Positions 1 through 7,895 of a stretch of 64,000 nucleotides of DNA are shown piece by piece. This DNA comes from Crystallibacter permensis (GTDB lineage Bacteria; Actinomycetota; Actinomycetes; Actinomycetales; Micrococcaceae), in contig NZ_JAODLR010000004.1 in assembly GCF_025960875.1 (NCBI RefSeq), positions 186,001 to 250,000 of the forward strand, written 5' to 3'. The notes beneath the pieces were generated by a model that did not search any database, was not told the DNA's origin, and was given only the letters and a program-made list of their open reading frames with translations. Position 1 is the stretch's first letter; each line of letters begins with the position of its first letter. The position numbers and the translations under genes are program-made.

Positions 1-489
1 ATTTCCGGCCCGCGCTCCGGCCCAACTGCGGATCATGGCCCCGTGGCTGAAAATGGCAGCTGTTGCCAGGCCTGCGGACTCGGCCTCGGCGACCACCTCG
101 TCGAAACGGCCGAACGTCTCATGGCCGTCCGGCCCGCCCGGCATGCGCCGATCCAGTTCTCCGCCGGACCAGGCGAAAACAGTGATCATGTAGGTCCGCA
201 CCGATTCAATGTCGCCGAGCATCTCGAGCTGCCCGGCCGAGATTTCCTTCACGCCGTCGCGAATTTCCATGTCCAGTTGCATCCCGGTGGCAAGCGGCGA
301 GGCGGTCAGCTGCGTACGGATCGCGGTGGAGGCGAACAGCGCGTCGATCGGCTCGCCGTCGAGCGCCTTTGGCAGCGCCCGGGCCTGCTTGCGGCCCAGC
401 TTGGTCAGCTCGGGTCCGGGAACCGCGGTGTCCAGCAGGCCTTTGATATTCGACGGCGTTTGGCCATGGCGGATCAGCAGCAGGCGCAT
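1..489 (-). CDS. Histidine phosphatase family protein (partial, 3' end outside window)
   Basis: The 163 codons seen begin MRLLLIRHGQTPSN, the RHG signature of the histidine phosphatase (phosphoglycerate mutase-like) superfamily, in which this His is transiently phosphorylated. The second catalytic region is present near residue 140 as AIFSHGAMIRSW, whose His matches the family's second histidine. The ATG at 489 is preceded by AAGGAG at good spacing, which fixes the start. The gene lies 12 bases downstream of htpX in the same direction, so the two probably share a transcript. The C-terminus is cut off by the window edge. The substrate cannot be told from sequence; such proteins range from sugar-phosphate phosphatases to broad phosphomonoesterases. 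Confidence 0.88.
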   Translation of the reverse strand, partial: MRLLLIRHGQTPSNIKGLLDTAVPGPELTKLGRKQARALPKALDGEPIDALFASTAIRTQLTASPLATGMQLDMEIRDGVKEISAGQLEMLGDIESVRTYMITVFAWSGGELDRRMPGGPDGHETFGRFDEVVAEAESAGLATAAIFSHGAMIRSWAGARAGN

Positions 490-501
490 CTGATCCGCTC
501 C

Positions 502-1368
502 TTAGCCAAGGGTCCGTCCCGCCATGCGTTCGAGCCGGGCCACCCGGTCATCCATCGGCGGATGGGTGCTGAACATCTTCTTGAGCCCACCGCCGCGGAA
601 CGGGTTGGCGATCATGAGGTGGCTGGTGTTGACCAGTTTCTGGTCCTGGGGCAAGGGGGCTTGCTGCGTGCCGTACTGCAGTTTGCGCAGTGCCGACGCC
701 AGCGCCAGCGGATCGTCGGTCAACTGCGCACCGTCTTCATCGGCGTCGTATTCGCGGGTCCGGCTGATGGACATCTGGATCAGCATGGCTGCGACCGGTG
801 CCAGCAGCGACATGGCGAGCAGGGCAATGGGGTTGGCATTGCGGTCCCGGCCTCCGAAGAACAGCATGAACTGGGCAACCGACGTAATGACGCCGGCGAC
901 GGCGGCTGCTACCGAGGACGTGAGAATGTCACGGTTGTAGACGTGCATCAGCTCGTGGCCGAGCACCCCGCGCAGCTCGCGCTCCGTGAGCAAGCGGAGG
1001 ATGCCCTCCGTGCAGCACACCGCGGAGTTCTGCGGATTGCGGCCGGTGGCGAACGCGTTCGGCGCCTGCGTGGGCGAGACGTACAGCCGCGGCATCGGCT
1101 GGTTGGCGCGGGTGGAAAGCTCGCGGACAATCCGGTACATCTGCGGCTGCTGCTGCTCGGTGACCGGGTACGCCTGCATCGCGCGGATGGCGAGCTTGTC
1201 GCTGTTCCAGTAGCTGTACGCCGTGGTGCCGACACCGATCAGGGCCATAATCCAGATCCAGCTACTGCTGCCCGTGCCGCTGGCCAGCAGGGCACCGATG
1301 CCCAGCAGGATCGCAAACAGCACGCCGAGCAAACCGGCTGTCTTCAAACCGTTGAAATGATTGTGCAC
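502..1368 (-). CDS. htpX: HtpX-type membrane zinc metalloprotease (M48 family)
   Basis: A 288-residue membrane protease expected to degrade misfolded membrane proteins. The zinc-binding HELMH motif lies near residue 136 inside GVLGHELMHVYNRD, and a later Glu-containing segment (ISRTREYDADEDGA) supplies the third zinc ligand. Two hydrophobic segments precede the motif (about residues 10-55) and two follow it (about 150-205), the usual HtpX topology. I chose the GTG at 1368 (VHNHFNGLK) because AAGGAG lies about ten bases upstream and the resulting length matches HtpX proteins of about 290 residues. A start at 1440 would add 24 Arg-rich residues with no family counterpart. Confidence 0.93.
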   Translation of the reverse strand: MHNHFNGLKTAGLLGVLFAILLGIGALLASGTGSSSWIWIMALIGVGTTAYSYWNSDKLAIRAMQAYPVTEQQQPQMYRIVRELSTRANQPMPRLYVSPTQAPNAFATGRNPQNSAVCCTEGILRLLTERELRGVLGHELMHVYNRDILTSSVAAAVAGVITSVAQFMLFFGGRDRNANPIALLAMSLLAPVAAMLIQMSISRTREYDADEDGAQLTDDPLALASALRKLQYGTQQAPLPQDQKLVNTSHLMIANPFRGGGLKKMFSTHPPMDDRVARLERMAGRTLG

Positions 1369-1473
1369 CGCGTCAGGTCTCCTTCTACGCCGGCCGTCGG
1401 AGACCAGCGTGGCACGCCCGGCCATCTTCTGACCAAGCACTCCATATAACGTACAGCGGCGGCGCCGTGTTCC

Positions 1474-2754
1474 TTACGGCTCCGGGTTCCTATCGTCATA
1501 GCGGGCAAAGCGCGGCTGCCATTTATGCAGCAGCCAGACCGCCACGATGCACGCTAGTCCCCCGGCGACTGCAGCGAACCCCTCGCCCAGCCACTCGCCG
1601 TTACCACCGGCCACCGCATCCCCGAGCCGCGGCCCACCGGCAACGACGACGATGAAGATGCCCTGGAGCCTGCCCCGCATGGCGTCCGGAGTCGCCGACT
1701 GCAGGATGGTATTGCGGAACACGCCGCTGACCGTATCCGCCGCCCCTGCGACCATCAGGCAGGCCACCGCCGGAACCAGCCAGGTGCTGATGCTTCCATC
1801 CGCCGCCGCTTCGGCTTTCCTGGCAAGAACGACGACGACGCCAAAGGCTGTGACCGCGGCTCCCCAAACTGCCACGCACCACAGCACCGCCAGCCCTTGC
1901 CGGCGGATCTGGCCCAGCGGCCCGGAGAAGAGAGCCGCGAGAAACGCGCCCGCAGCCACCGCTGCCAGCAGGATTCCCGCCGTCGCTTCCCCGCCGCCGA
2001 TGACTACTGCGCCGATGGCCGGCATCAGGGCCCGGGGCTGCGCAAGGACCATGGCGGCCATGTCCACCAGGAAGGTCATGCGGATGTTGGGCCGGGTGCG
2101 CAGGAACTGCAGTCCCTCAAGAACGGAGCGGAGCCCGGCCTTGCGGACCTCGCCTTCCGGCGGGATCGACGGCAGCCGGAATACGGCCCAGATGGCGGCG
2201 GTAAAGGTCACGACGTCGATGGTGTAGGTCCAGCCGAACCCGACGTTGGCCACAAGCACACCGGCGAGCAGCGGGCCGATGGTCATGCCCAGTCCGAAGG
2301 TCATCATGGTCAGGGCGTTGGCAGCAGGCAGGATCTCCCGCCGGACCAGCCGGGGCACAATGGCGCTGCGGGCCGGCTGGTTGAGGCCGGCGGCGCCGGA
2401 ATGGATGGCAATCAGGAGGTAGAGCAGCCAGATCTGGCCCAGCCCGGACCAGGCATGCAGCGCGAACAGCCCGGCGCAGGTCCAGAGCACCAGACCGGAG
2501 TAGAGGGCGACCTTCCGGCGGTCGTGCGCATCCACCACCGAGCCGCCGTACAGTCCCGCCAGCACCAGCGGGACCAGACCGACGATGCCGATGGCGCCGA
2601 CCGCGAGGGTCGACTGCGTCAGCTGGTAGACCTCGAGGCTGACCGCCACGAGCGTGAGCTGGGCTCCGATCGAGGACAGCGAGGTCCCGATCCACATCCG
2701 CCGAAAATCCAGGCTCTCCTTGAGCGGCGTGGTGTCGGCGAACAGTTTGGGCAT
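1474..2754 (-). CDS. MFS transporter (EntS-like exporter family)
   Basis: A 426-residue major facilitator with about twelve hydrophobic segments. The loop motif GGSVVDAHDRRKVAL between helices 2 and 3 is the classical MFS G-x-x-x-D-R/K signature. The fold and N-terminal region (SLDFRRMWIGTSLSSIG) resemble the enterobactin exporter/DHA-type group, but the substrate is not predictable. The ATG at 2754 sits ten bases after the stop of the upstream hydrolase gene, so the two are probably co-transcribed; an alternative GTG start at 2781 would overlap that gene. The C-terminal half holds an extended Ala/Val-rich stretch of helices. Confidence 0.85.
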   Translation of the reverse strand: MPKLFADTTPLKESLDFRRMWIGTSLSSIGAQLTLVAVSLEVYQLTQSTLAVGAIGIVGLVPLVLAGLYGGSVVDAHDRRKVALYSGLVLWTCAGLFALHAWSGLGQIWLLYLLIAIHSGAAGLNQPARSAIVPRLVRREILPAANALTMMTFGLGMTIGPLLAGVLVANVGFGWTYTIDVVTFTAAIWAVFRLPSIPPEGEVRKAGLRSVLEGLQFLRTRPNIRMTFLVDMAAMVLAQPRALMPAIGAVVIGGGEATAGILLAAVAAGAFLAALFSGPLGQIRRQGLAVLWCVAVWGAAVTAFGVVVVLARKAEAAADGSISTWLVPAVACLMVAGAADTVSGVFRNTILQSATPDAMRGRLQGIFIVVVAGGPRLGDAVAGGNGEWLGEGFAAVAGGLACIVAVWLLHKWQPRFARYDDRNPEP

Positions 2755-2764
2755 GGACCAGATT

Positions 2765-3487
2765 CTAGTTGCCGGAAGCACCTTTCCCTGCCAGCACGCT
2801 GCGGATCACCTCGAGGACCTTGGGGTCGCCGATGATGCGGAAGTGGCCCATCAGGTCCAGCTCGATGTTCTCCGCGCCGGGCAGTTCGCTGCCACCGGGG
2901 ATGTGGGGATCAAAGGAACTGTAGACCGAGGTGATCCGATGGTTCACGGACAGTTCTGCGGCGAGGGAGCGCAGGGCGCCGTTACGTGGCGAGAAGGCCC
3001 TGATGCTGGGAACCAGGAAGAACCGGGCGTAGATTGAACCGGAGAACGGAGTGTTAATGGCAACCATACGGGCTATGCGTCCGGCGGCGCCCGGCATGGT
3101 CATGGCGTACTTGCCGATGAGCCCGCCCTTGCTGTGGGCGACGATGGTCACGTTTTGCAGGTTTGCCGCCGCCAGGTAGGCGCTGACCAGTTCAGCCATC
3201 CTGGCCACAGCGCCCCGGTTGTATCCGAGCGGCTCCACTACGTGGACCGGATGGCCCGCCTGGCTCAAGTCGTCGGCGATGGGCCTGAGGAACTGCCATT
3301 TTTCGTAGATGCCCGGGATGAGCAGCACCGGCTGGTCCTCCCGGCCCGCTGCCTGCAGATAAGGCGCAGGATCATCACGGAACAGGAAACCGTGCACCTG
3401 CCAATAGGCGACATAGGCATAGTCCTGCAGCCATGCCCAGCCGCGGCGCAGCGTCATTCCAACGCCCCGGGCCCGGCCGCCGCTCAT
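2765..3487 (-). CDS. Alpha/beta hydrolase, lipase-like
   Basis: A 240-residue serine hydrolase. The nucleophile elbow reads VAHSKGGLIG, an A-H-S-K-G version of GxSxG, after an oxyanion-type segment VLLIPGIYEKW. The late GHFRIIGDPKV supplies a candidate catalytic His. The layout (elbow about 100 residues into the protein, then IARMVAINTPFSGS) is typical of triacylglycerol lipase/PGAP1-like enzymes acting on acyl esters. The ATG at 3487 overlaps the TGA of the preceding hydrolase as ATGA, indicating translational coupling. A longer frame reading to 3616 would run far into that gene and is not used. The substrate is unknown. Confidence 0.83.
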   Translation of the reverse strand: MSGGRARGVGMTLRRGWAWLQDYAYVAYWQVHGFLFRDDPAPYLQAAGREDQPVLLIPGIYEKWQFLRPIADDLSQAGHPVHVVEPLGYNRGAVARMAELVSAYLAAANLQNVTIVAHSKGGLIGKYAMTMPGAAGRIARMVAINTPFSGSIYARFFLVPSIRAFSPRNGALRSLAAELSVNHRITSVYSSFDPHIPGGSELPGAENIELDLMGHFRIIGDPKVLEVIRSVLAGKGASGN

Positions 3488-4227
3488 GCCCGTGCCGCCA
3501 GTTCCAGGCAGTAGCCCGCGACGGTTCTGGGCCGGCGGAACATCGCCACGTGGGCCTCGCCCGGGACTTCCGCAATCCGCGCGCCGGGGCAGGCCCTTCC
3601 GAGTTCGGCAACCCACTCGCGCGGCGCAATCGGGTCGCGTTCACCGCGCAGCACCAGCGTGGGCACGTCAATTTTGGCCACTGTTTCCTCCAGCCGGTGC
3701 CCGACCATTTCGGGGACGGTGGTGAAGTACCAGCGCTTGCTGGACCGCGCATAATCGCTCAGCACCACATAGTTGACCTGTGGTGGTTCCCTCAGCGTGT
3801 CCTGGAACAGCCGCCACCCTTGCTGCAGGGCGCTTCGCTCCTTCCGGTTCGTCGTCGGCCCCAGCAGCACCAGGGCGCGCGTCAACTCGGGGTGGGCGAC
3901 GGTCATCTCCGCGGTGATCTGGCACCCCATTGAATGCCCCACCAGCACCGCCGGGCCAATGCCGGCAGAATCCAGCGCACCCCGCACCAGCCGGGCGAAA
4001 CCCTGCATCGACAGCGGCTGCCGTGGAGCCCGGGTTCCGCCGAATCCTGGCAGCTCAACAGAGTGCACGGCACCGAAGGCAGCCAGTTCGCGGGCCAGCG
4101 GGGCAAAATACCGTGGCGAGACACCGATGCCGGGTACCAGTACGAAGGCTTCCGGGCCGCTCCCCCGGGTCAGAATTTTGAGTTCTCGGCCTTCTACCTG
4201 CACCGTGGATTCCTGGGTTGGAGACAT
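3484..4227 (-). CDS. Alpha/beta hydrolase fold protein
   Basis: A 247-residue hydrolase with the nucleophile elbow LVGHSMGCQI, an HG-type oxyanion region FVLVPGIGVS, an acidic residue in LRGERDPIAP and a terminal catalytic His in GEAHVAMFRRP. This order of Ser, Asp and His is standard for the family. The ATG at 4227 is preceded by AGGAGGT at good spacing; the ATG further upstream at 4257 lacks a comparable site. It is the first gene of a three-gene run (hydrolase, lipase-like hydrolase, MFS transporter) divergent from furA-katA. Related sequences include esterases, haloperoxidase-like and lactonase-like members, so the reaction remains open. Confidence 0.85.
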   Translation of the reverse strand: MSPTQESTVQVEGRELKILTRGSGPEAFVLVPGIGVSPRYFAPLARELAAFGAVHSVELPGFGGTRAPRQPLSMQGFARLVRGALDSAGIGPAVLVGHSMGCQITAEMTVAHPELTRALVLLGPTTNRKERSALQQGWRLFQDTLREPPQVNYVVLSDYARSSKRWYFTTVPEMVGHRLEETVAKIDVPTLVLRGERDPIAPREWVAELGRACPGARIAEVPGEAHVAMFRRPRTVAGYCLELAARA

Positions 4228-4357
4228 AAAGTGCGCACCTCCTAAAGTGAATGTCATCGTAAGCTACGGGGTGGCACCGGCGGACGACGATAGGCGATTA
4301 GTGCGCCGCCAAATAACCGAACCACTCCCGTGATCCGCGACACGCCCAGAGCGAATC

Positions 4358-4380
4358 TTTTCTGGACTGATTCCAGAAAA
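4358..4380. promoter_or_regulatory. Perfect inverted repeat, candidate FurA operator
   Basis: TTTTCTGGA, five bases, TCCAGAAAA: two perfect nine-base arms ending 18 bases before the furA start at 4399. Position and symmetry fit an operator for autoregulation of the furA-katA pair by a Fur-family repressor. The function is inferred from context. Confidence 0.6.
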
Positions 4381-4398
4381 CGTGAAAGTATCGGTGCC

Positions 4399-4869
4399 AT
4401 GGTCGATATGAGGGAGCCGGAGGACTTGCTGCGCGAAGCCATGCTTCGTGTGACTCGTCCACGGACTGCAGTGCTGGAGGCCGTTCGTGCCCACCCGCAC
4501 GCCGATGCCGACACCATCACCGGTGTGGTGAGGACCGAACTGGGCACGGTTTCGAAGCAAGCCGTCTATGACGTGCTCGCAGCGCTGACCGACGCCAGGC
4601 TGGTGCGCCGGATCGAGCCGTCAGGCTCACCGGCCCGCTTCGAGGCCCGGGTTGGCGACAACCACCACCATCTGGTGTGCCGGTCTTGCGGAGGGATAGA
4701 AGACGTGGACTGCGCCGTTGGCGCAGCACCGTGCCTCTCGGCCTCCGATGACCACGGCTTCACGATTGACGAAGCCGAGGTCACGTACTGGGGCATCTGC
4801 CCGGACTGCACTGCCAAAAAGACCTTCACAATAGAAGATCCGACAAGGAGCAATAGAACACATGGCTGA
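4399..4869 (+). CDS. furA: Fur-family peroxide/iron-responsive repressor upstream of catalase
   Basis: A 156-residue Fur/PerR-type regulator. An N-terminal winged helix (about residues 10-85, with [20 protein letters not shown] as recognition region) is followed by the metal-binding dimerisation domain with [11 protein letters not shown] and, near the C-terminus, CPDC. These are the two CxxC pairs that form the structural zinc site in this family. The stop overlaps the start of katA by eight bases, so the repressor and the catalase are translationally linked, as in actinobacterial furA-katG and CatR-catalase pairs. The ATG at 4399 was chosen because the longer frame from 4330 would cover the inverted repeat; an internal ATG at 4408 is possible. 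Its likely role is peroxide- or iron-dependent repression of its own operon. Confidence 0.88.
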   Translation: MVDMREPEDLLREAMLRVTRPRTAVLEAVRAHPHADADTITGVVRTELGTVSKQAVYDVLAALTDARLVRRIEPSGSPARFEARVGDNHHHLVCRSCGGIEDVDCAVGAAPCLSASDDHGFTIDEAEVTYWGICPDCTAKKTFTIEDPTRSNRTHG

Positions 4870-6361
4870 AAACACCAAGCCGCTGACAACCGTTGCGGGC
4901 GCGCCCGTCGCGGACAACCAGGACAGCCTGACCGCCGGCCCGCGCGGCCCGATGCTGCTCCAGGACGTCTGGTTCCTGGAGAAGATGGCGCACTTCGACC
5001 GCGAGGTCATCCCCGAGCGCCGGATGCACGCCAAGGGCTCCGGTGCTTATGGCACGTTCACGGTGACCAATGACATCACCAAGTACACCAGCGCCAAGAT
5101 CTTCTCCGAGGTCGGCAAGAAGACCGAACTGTTCGCCCGTTTCTCCACCGTTGCCGGGGAGCGCGGCGCAGCCGACGCCGAGCGCGACATCCGTGGCTTC
5201 TCCGTTAAGTTCTACACCGAAGAGGGCAACTGGGACCTGGTGGGCAACAACACCCCGGTGTTCTTCTTCCGCGATCCGCTGAAGTTCCCCGACCTCAACC
5301 ACGCTGTGAAGCGCGACCCGCGCACCAACCTGCGCAACGCCGAGAACAACTGGGACTTCTGGACCAACCTGCCTGAGGCCCTGCACCAGGTCACCATCGT
5401 TATGTCCGACCGCGGCATCCCGGCCTCCTACCGCCACATGCACGGCTTCGGCTCGCACACCTTCAGTTTCATCAACGACGCCGGTGAGCGGTTCTGGGTT
5501 AAGTTCCACCACCGTACGCAGCAGGGCATCAAGAACCTCACCGATGAGGAAGCTGCCAAGCTCGTAGGCGACGATCGCGAATCGCACCAGCGCGACCTGC
5601 TCGATTCGATTGACCGCGGCGACTTCCCGAAGTGGAAGCTCATGGTCCAGATCATGCCCGAGGCCGACGCGGAGACGTACAAGTACCACCCCTTCGACCT
5701 GACCAAGGTCTGGTCGAAGAAGGACTACCCGCTGATCGAGGTTGGCGAGTGGGAACTGAACCGCAACGCGGAAAACTACTTCGCCGACGTCGAGCAGGCC
5801 GCGTTCTCGCCTGCCAACGTCGTGCCGGGCATCAGCTTCTCCCCGGACCGCATGCTGCAGGGCCGCCTGTTCTCCTACGGCGACGCACAGCGCTACCGCC
5901 TGGGTGTCAACCACCACCAGATCCCGGTGAACTACCCGCGCGGCGCCAAGGTAGTCAACTCCTACCACCGCGACGGCACGATGCGCGTTGACGGCAACCA
6001 GGGTGCAACCCCGGGCATCGAGCCGAACTCCTACGGCCGCTGGCAGGAGCAGCCGAAGTACCGCGATCCGGCGCAGGCCGTAGGCGCGATCGCCGACCGG
6101 TTCAACTACCGCGAGGACGACGACAACTACTTCGAGCAGCCCGGCATCCTCTTCCGCGAGAAGATGTCCGCCGAGCAGAAGCAGGTGCTCTTCGAGAACA
6201 CCGCCCGCGGCATCGACGGGGCTTCCGAAGCCACCATCGAGCGGCACATCGCCAACTGCACCAAGGCCGACCCGGCCTACGGCGAAGGCGTCCGCAAGGC
6301 CATTGAGGCACTGCGGGCCGGCGAGCTTTCCGAGACGGATGTAAACTCCGACTCGGTCTAA
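4862..6361 (+). CDS. katA: Monofunctional heme catalase
   Basis: A 499-residue clade 3-sized catalase converting hydrogen peroxide to water and oxygen. The distal His is in [13 protein letters not shown] (about residue 55), the distal Asn is in [13 protein letters not shown] (about 129-130), and the proximal heme Tyr is in [14 protein letters not shown] (about 339). The catalase core [17 protein letters not shown] is intact. A purine-rich AAGGAG lies just before the ATG at 4862, inside the furA coding end. The gene is followed by a strong hairpin and faces an ankyrin-repeat gene on the other strand. Expression is probably governed by FurA through the inverted repeat at 4358-4380. Confidence 0.97.
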   Translation: MAENTKPLTTVAGAPVADNQDSLTAGPRGPMLLQDVWFLEKMAHFDREVIPERRMHAKGSGAYGTFTVTNDITKYTSAKIFSEVGKKTELFARFSTVAGERGAADAERDIRGFSVKFYTEEGNWDLVGNNTPVFFFRDPLKFPDLNHAVKRDPRTNLRNAENNWDFWTNLPEALHQVTIVMSDRGIPASYRHMHGFGSHTFSFINDAGERFWVKFHHRTQQGIKNLTDEEAAKLVGDDRESHQRDLLDSIDRGDFPKWKLMVQIMPEADAETYKYHPFDLTKVWSKKDYPLIEVGEWELNRNAENYFADVEQAAFSPANVVPGISFSPDRMLQGRLFSYGDAQRYRLGVNHHQIPVNYPRGAKVVNSYHRDGTMRVDGNQGATPGIEPNSYGRWQEQPKYRDPAQAVGAIADRFNYREDDDNYFEQPGILFREKMSAEQKQVLFENTARGIDGASEATIERHIANCTKADPAYGEGVRKAIEALRAGELSETDVNSDSV

Positions 6362-6373
6362 GAGCCAAAGAAT

Positions 6374-6409
6374 ATGCCCGGGACCAGTCATGCGGCTGGT
6401 CCCGGGCAT
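6374..6409. terminator. Hairpin terminator between katA and the ankyrin gene
   Basis: Fourteen-base arms ATGCCCGGGACCAG and CTGGTCCCGGGCAT pair perfectly around an eight-base loop. On the plus strand the stem is followed by TTCTTATTTC, so it should stop katA transcripts; it may act bidirectionally for the convergent gene. Confidence 0.85.
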
Positions 6410-6412
6410 TTC

Positions 6413-6802
6413 TTATTTCTCGAGCAGGTGCTCCCGGCCGAACATCTTGGCTGCGTCGCGCGCGGTTGGCGTGCCTGCATCGAGGTCGGCTCCGGCCGCC
6501 AGCAGTCTGCCGACTATGGCATCTTCGCCTTTGAACAGCGCGCCGGCAATCGGCGTCTGGTCGCGGGCATTTCGGATATCGGGATCGGCACCGCGCTCCA
6601 GCAGCATCCCGACAGTCTCTTCGTGCCCGTGGTAGGCGGCGAGCATCAGCAGGGTGTTGTTGTCCGAATCGAGCACGTCCACGTGCAGTCCGTGGTCGAG
6701 AAACTCCGAGAGTTCACTGGTCTTGCCTTCGCGGGCCAGATCCATGGCGATCCCGACAACCCGTCCGGCCTGTTCATCATTAAGTGGAATATTGTTGGTC
6801 AC
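6413..6802 (-). CDS. Ankyrin-repeat protein (AnkB-like, catalase neighbour)
   Basis: A 129-residue protein built from about three ankyrin repeats: NTLLMLAAYHGHEETVGMLL and RDQTPIAGALFKGEDAIVGR show the TPLxxAAxxGH-type pattern, with GADPD and GADLD turns. There is no signal peptide, so it should be cytoplasmic. Small ankyrin proteins of this size sit next to catalase genes in other bacteria (ankB beside katB in Pseudomonas, where it supports catalase activity), and this one converges on katA. The GTG start at 6802 overlaps the TGA of the upstream TetR gene as GTGA, so the pair is translationally coupled. A direct role with KatA is an inference. Confidence 0.85.
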   Translation of the reverse strand: MTNNIPLNDEQAGRVVGIAMDLAREGKTSELSEFLDHGLHVDVLDSDNNTLLMLAAYHGHEETVGMLLERGADPDIRNARDQTPIAGALFKGEDAIVGRLLAAGADLDAGTPTARDAAKMFGREHLLEK

Positions 6803-7392
6803 AGGTCCAGCGTAGGCGAAGACTCCGCGTTCGAAAGGTATCGATCGAGCAATCGGCGGAAGGCCGCCGTCGTTTGCTGCGCCTGTCCTGTCAGCACGTG
6901 CTCATACAGCAGGCCGTGGACACCTGCCGCAAAAAGGCGCCCCTCGGCCTCTGCCGACTCCGGCCCCACTCCGTTTGCCTGCAGCCAAGCGGTGGCCACG
7001 TCCCGCCAGGCCCCATAGAGGTCGGCGGAGTGGCTGCCGAACACCCCTTCCGGATCCTGCATGGCGGCTTCGAAACCGAGCCGCTGGAGCTGCCGGCCAC
7101 GGACCGTCATGGACAGGCTCCACAACCGGAGCATCTGCTCGCGGAAACCGTCGGGTGCCAGCTGGAGCATTTGGCCGCGAGGCGGCGCTGCCAGCCCGGA
7201 CTGGACCTGGGCCACGATTTCAGCGACCAGCTGTTCCCTGGTGCCGAAATGGTAAACCAACATGTAGCTGCTGATTCCCAGTCCCTCCGCCAGGGACCGG
7301 AAGGACAGCCCGGCAAGGTTCTTGTCCTGCAAATAATCCAGAATGCCCGCCAGTAACTGCGGCTTGCGCTGGAGGTTCTGCGGTCTGGCCAT
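6799..7392 (-). CDS. TetR-family transcriptional regulator
   Basis: A 197-residue regulator with an N-terminal helix-turn-helix: LSFRSLAEGLGISSYMLVYH gives the TetR pattern of a turn at GIS followed by a recognition helix and the conserved HF (YHFGTREQL). The remaining C-terminal region is a helical ligand-binding domain rich in Leu and Ala, of unknown ligand. ATG at 7392 (MARPQNLQRK) is preceded by GAGGAG at a slightly long spacing; an ATG at 7425 adds eleven charged residues. It is co-transcribed with the ankyrin gene through a GTGA overlap, so it may control that gene and itself, possibly via the inverted repeat at 7469-7488. Confidence 0.85.
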   Translation of the reverse strand: MARPQNLQRKPQLLAGILDYLQDKNLAGLSFRSLAEGLGISSYMLVYHFGTREQLVAEIVAQVQSGLAAPPRGQMLQLAPDGFREQMLRLWSLSMTVRGRQLQRLGFEAAMQDPEGVFGSHSADLYGAWRDVATAWLQANGVGPESAEAEGRLFAAGVHGLLYEHVLTGQAQQTTAAFRRLLDRYLSNAESSPTLDL

Positions 7393-7468
7393 GCCCCGTG
7401 CGCGCTCCTCGTCCTCCCACGGCATCCTGGCTGGATGCTCTGCTGGACCCCAGCATAGTGCGGCACCA

Positions 7469-7488
7469 TATGAAGTTTGATTTTCATA
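7469..7488. promoter_or_regulatory. Inverted repeat upstream of the TetR gene
   Basis: TATGAA, eight bases, TTCATA in an AT-rich patch between the divergent TetR gene and a small plus-strand gene. This is where a TetR-family operator would be expected. The arms are only six bases, so support is modest. Confidence 0.35.
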
Positions 7489-7605
7489 ACTTTTTCTATG
7501 TGTGCCGTCCTAAGGTAGAGAGCAATGGCTCGCATACTGGTATAGGGACGGCACGGGGGTCGGACCAGCCGGAAACGGTTAAGCCATCAACTGAGGATGG
7601 GTATC

Positions 7606-7836
7606 GTGGCTACAACACAGACTTGGCTGCAACGGAGCACCGCTAAGCTGGCCGGCCGAGGCAGATCGGCTGAACAATCGCGTTCGGGGCAGGGCGCTCA
7701 AGACCCAGGTCCGGAGCCGCTCATCAACAGCCTGCGGACCGTCTATCCGGAGGCGCGGATCAGCACTCCGAGCCGGAACAAGATCCGGCTCGAGCTGCCC
7801 AGCGGCGACGTGCTGCGCTTCTACGTCAATCCGTAG
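7606..7836 (+). CDS. Small hypothetical protein
   Basis: A 76-residue basic protein with a low-complexity Gln/Gly/Ser/Pro linker in the middle and a C-terminal stretch LINSLRTVYPEARISTPSRN followed by LELPSGDVLRFYVNP, which looks like two beta strands. No family is recognised. The GTG at 7606 is preferred because GAGG lies nine bases before it; the ATG at 7597 directly abuts that GAGG. It is divergent from the TetR gene and convergent with fprA. It has no signal peptide or membrane segment. Confidence 0.6.
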   Translation: MATTQTWLQRSTAKLAGRGRSAEQSRSGQGAQDPGPEPLINSLRTVYPEARISTPSRNKIRLELPSGDVLRFYVNP

Positions 7837-7895
7837 CTGACGCAACTGGCTAACGTCCCCGGCGCACTCCTTGCGTCCGGCCAACGTTTCCGGGG

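Noticed and set aside
4826-6409. 527-codon open frame antisense to katA
   Set aside because: It is the GC-rich mirror of a certain catalase gene, has Val/Leu/Gly-rich composition and no recognisable motif.
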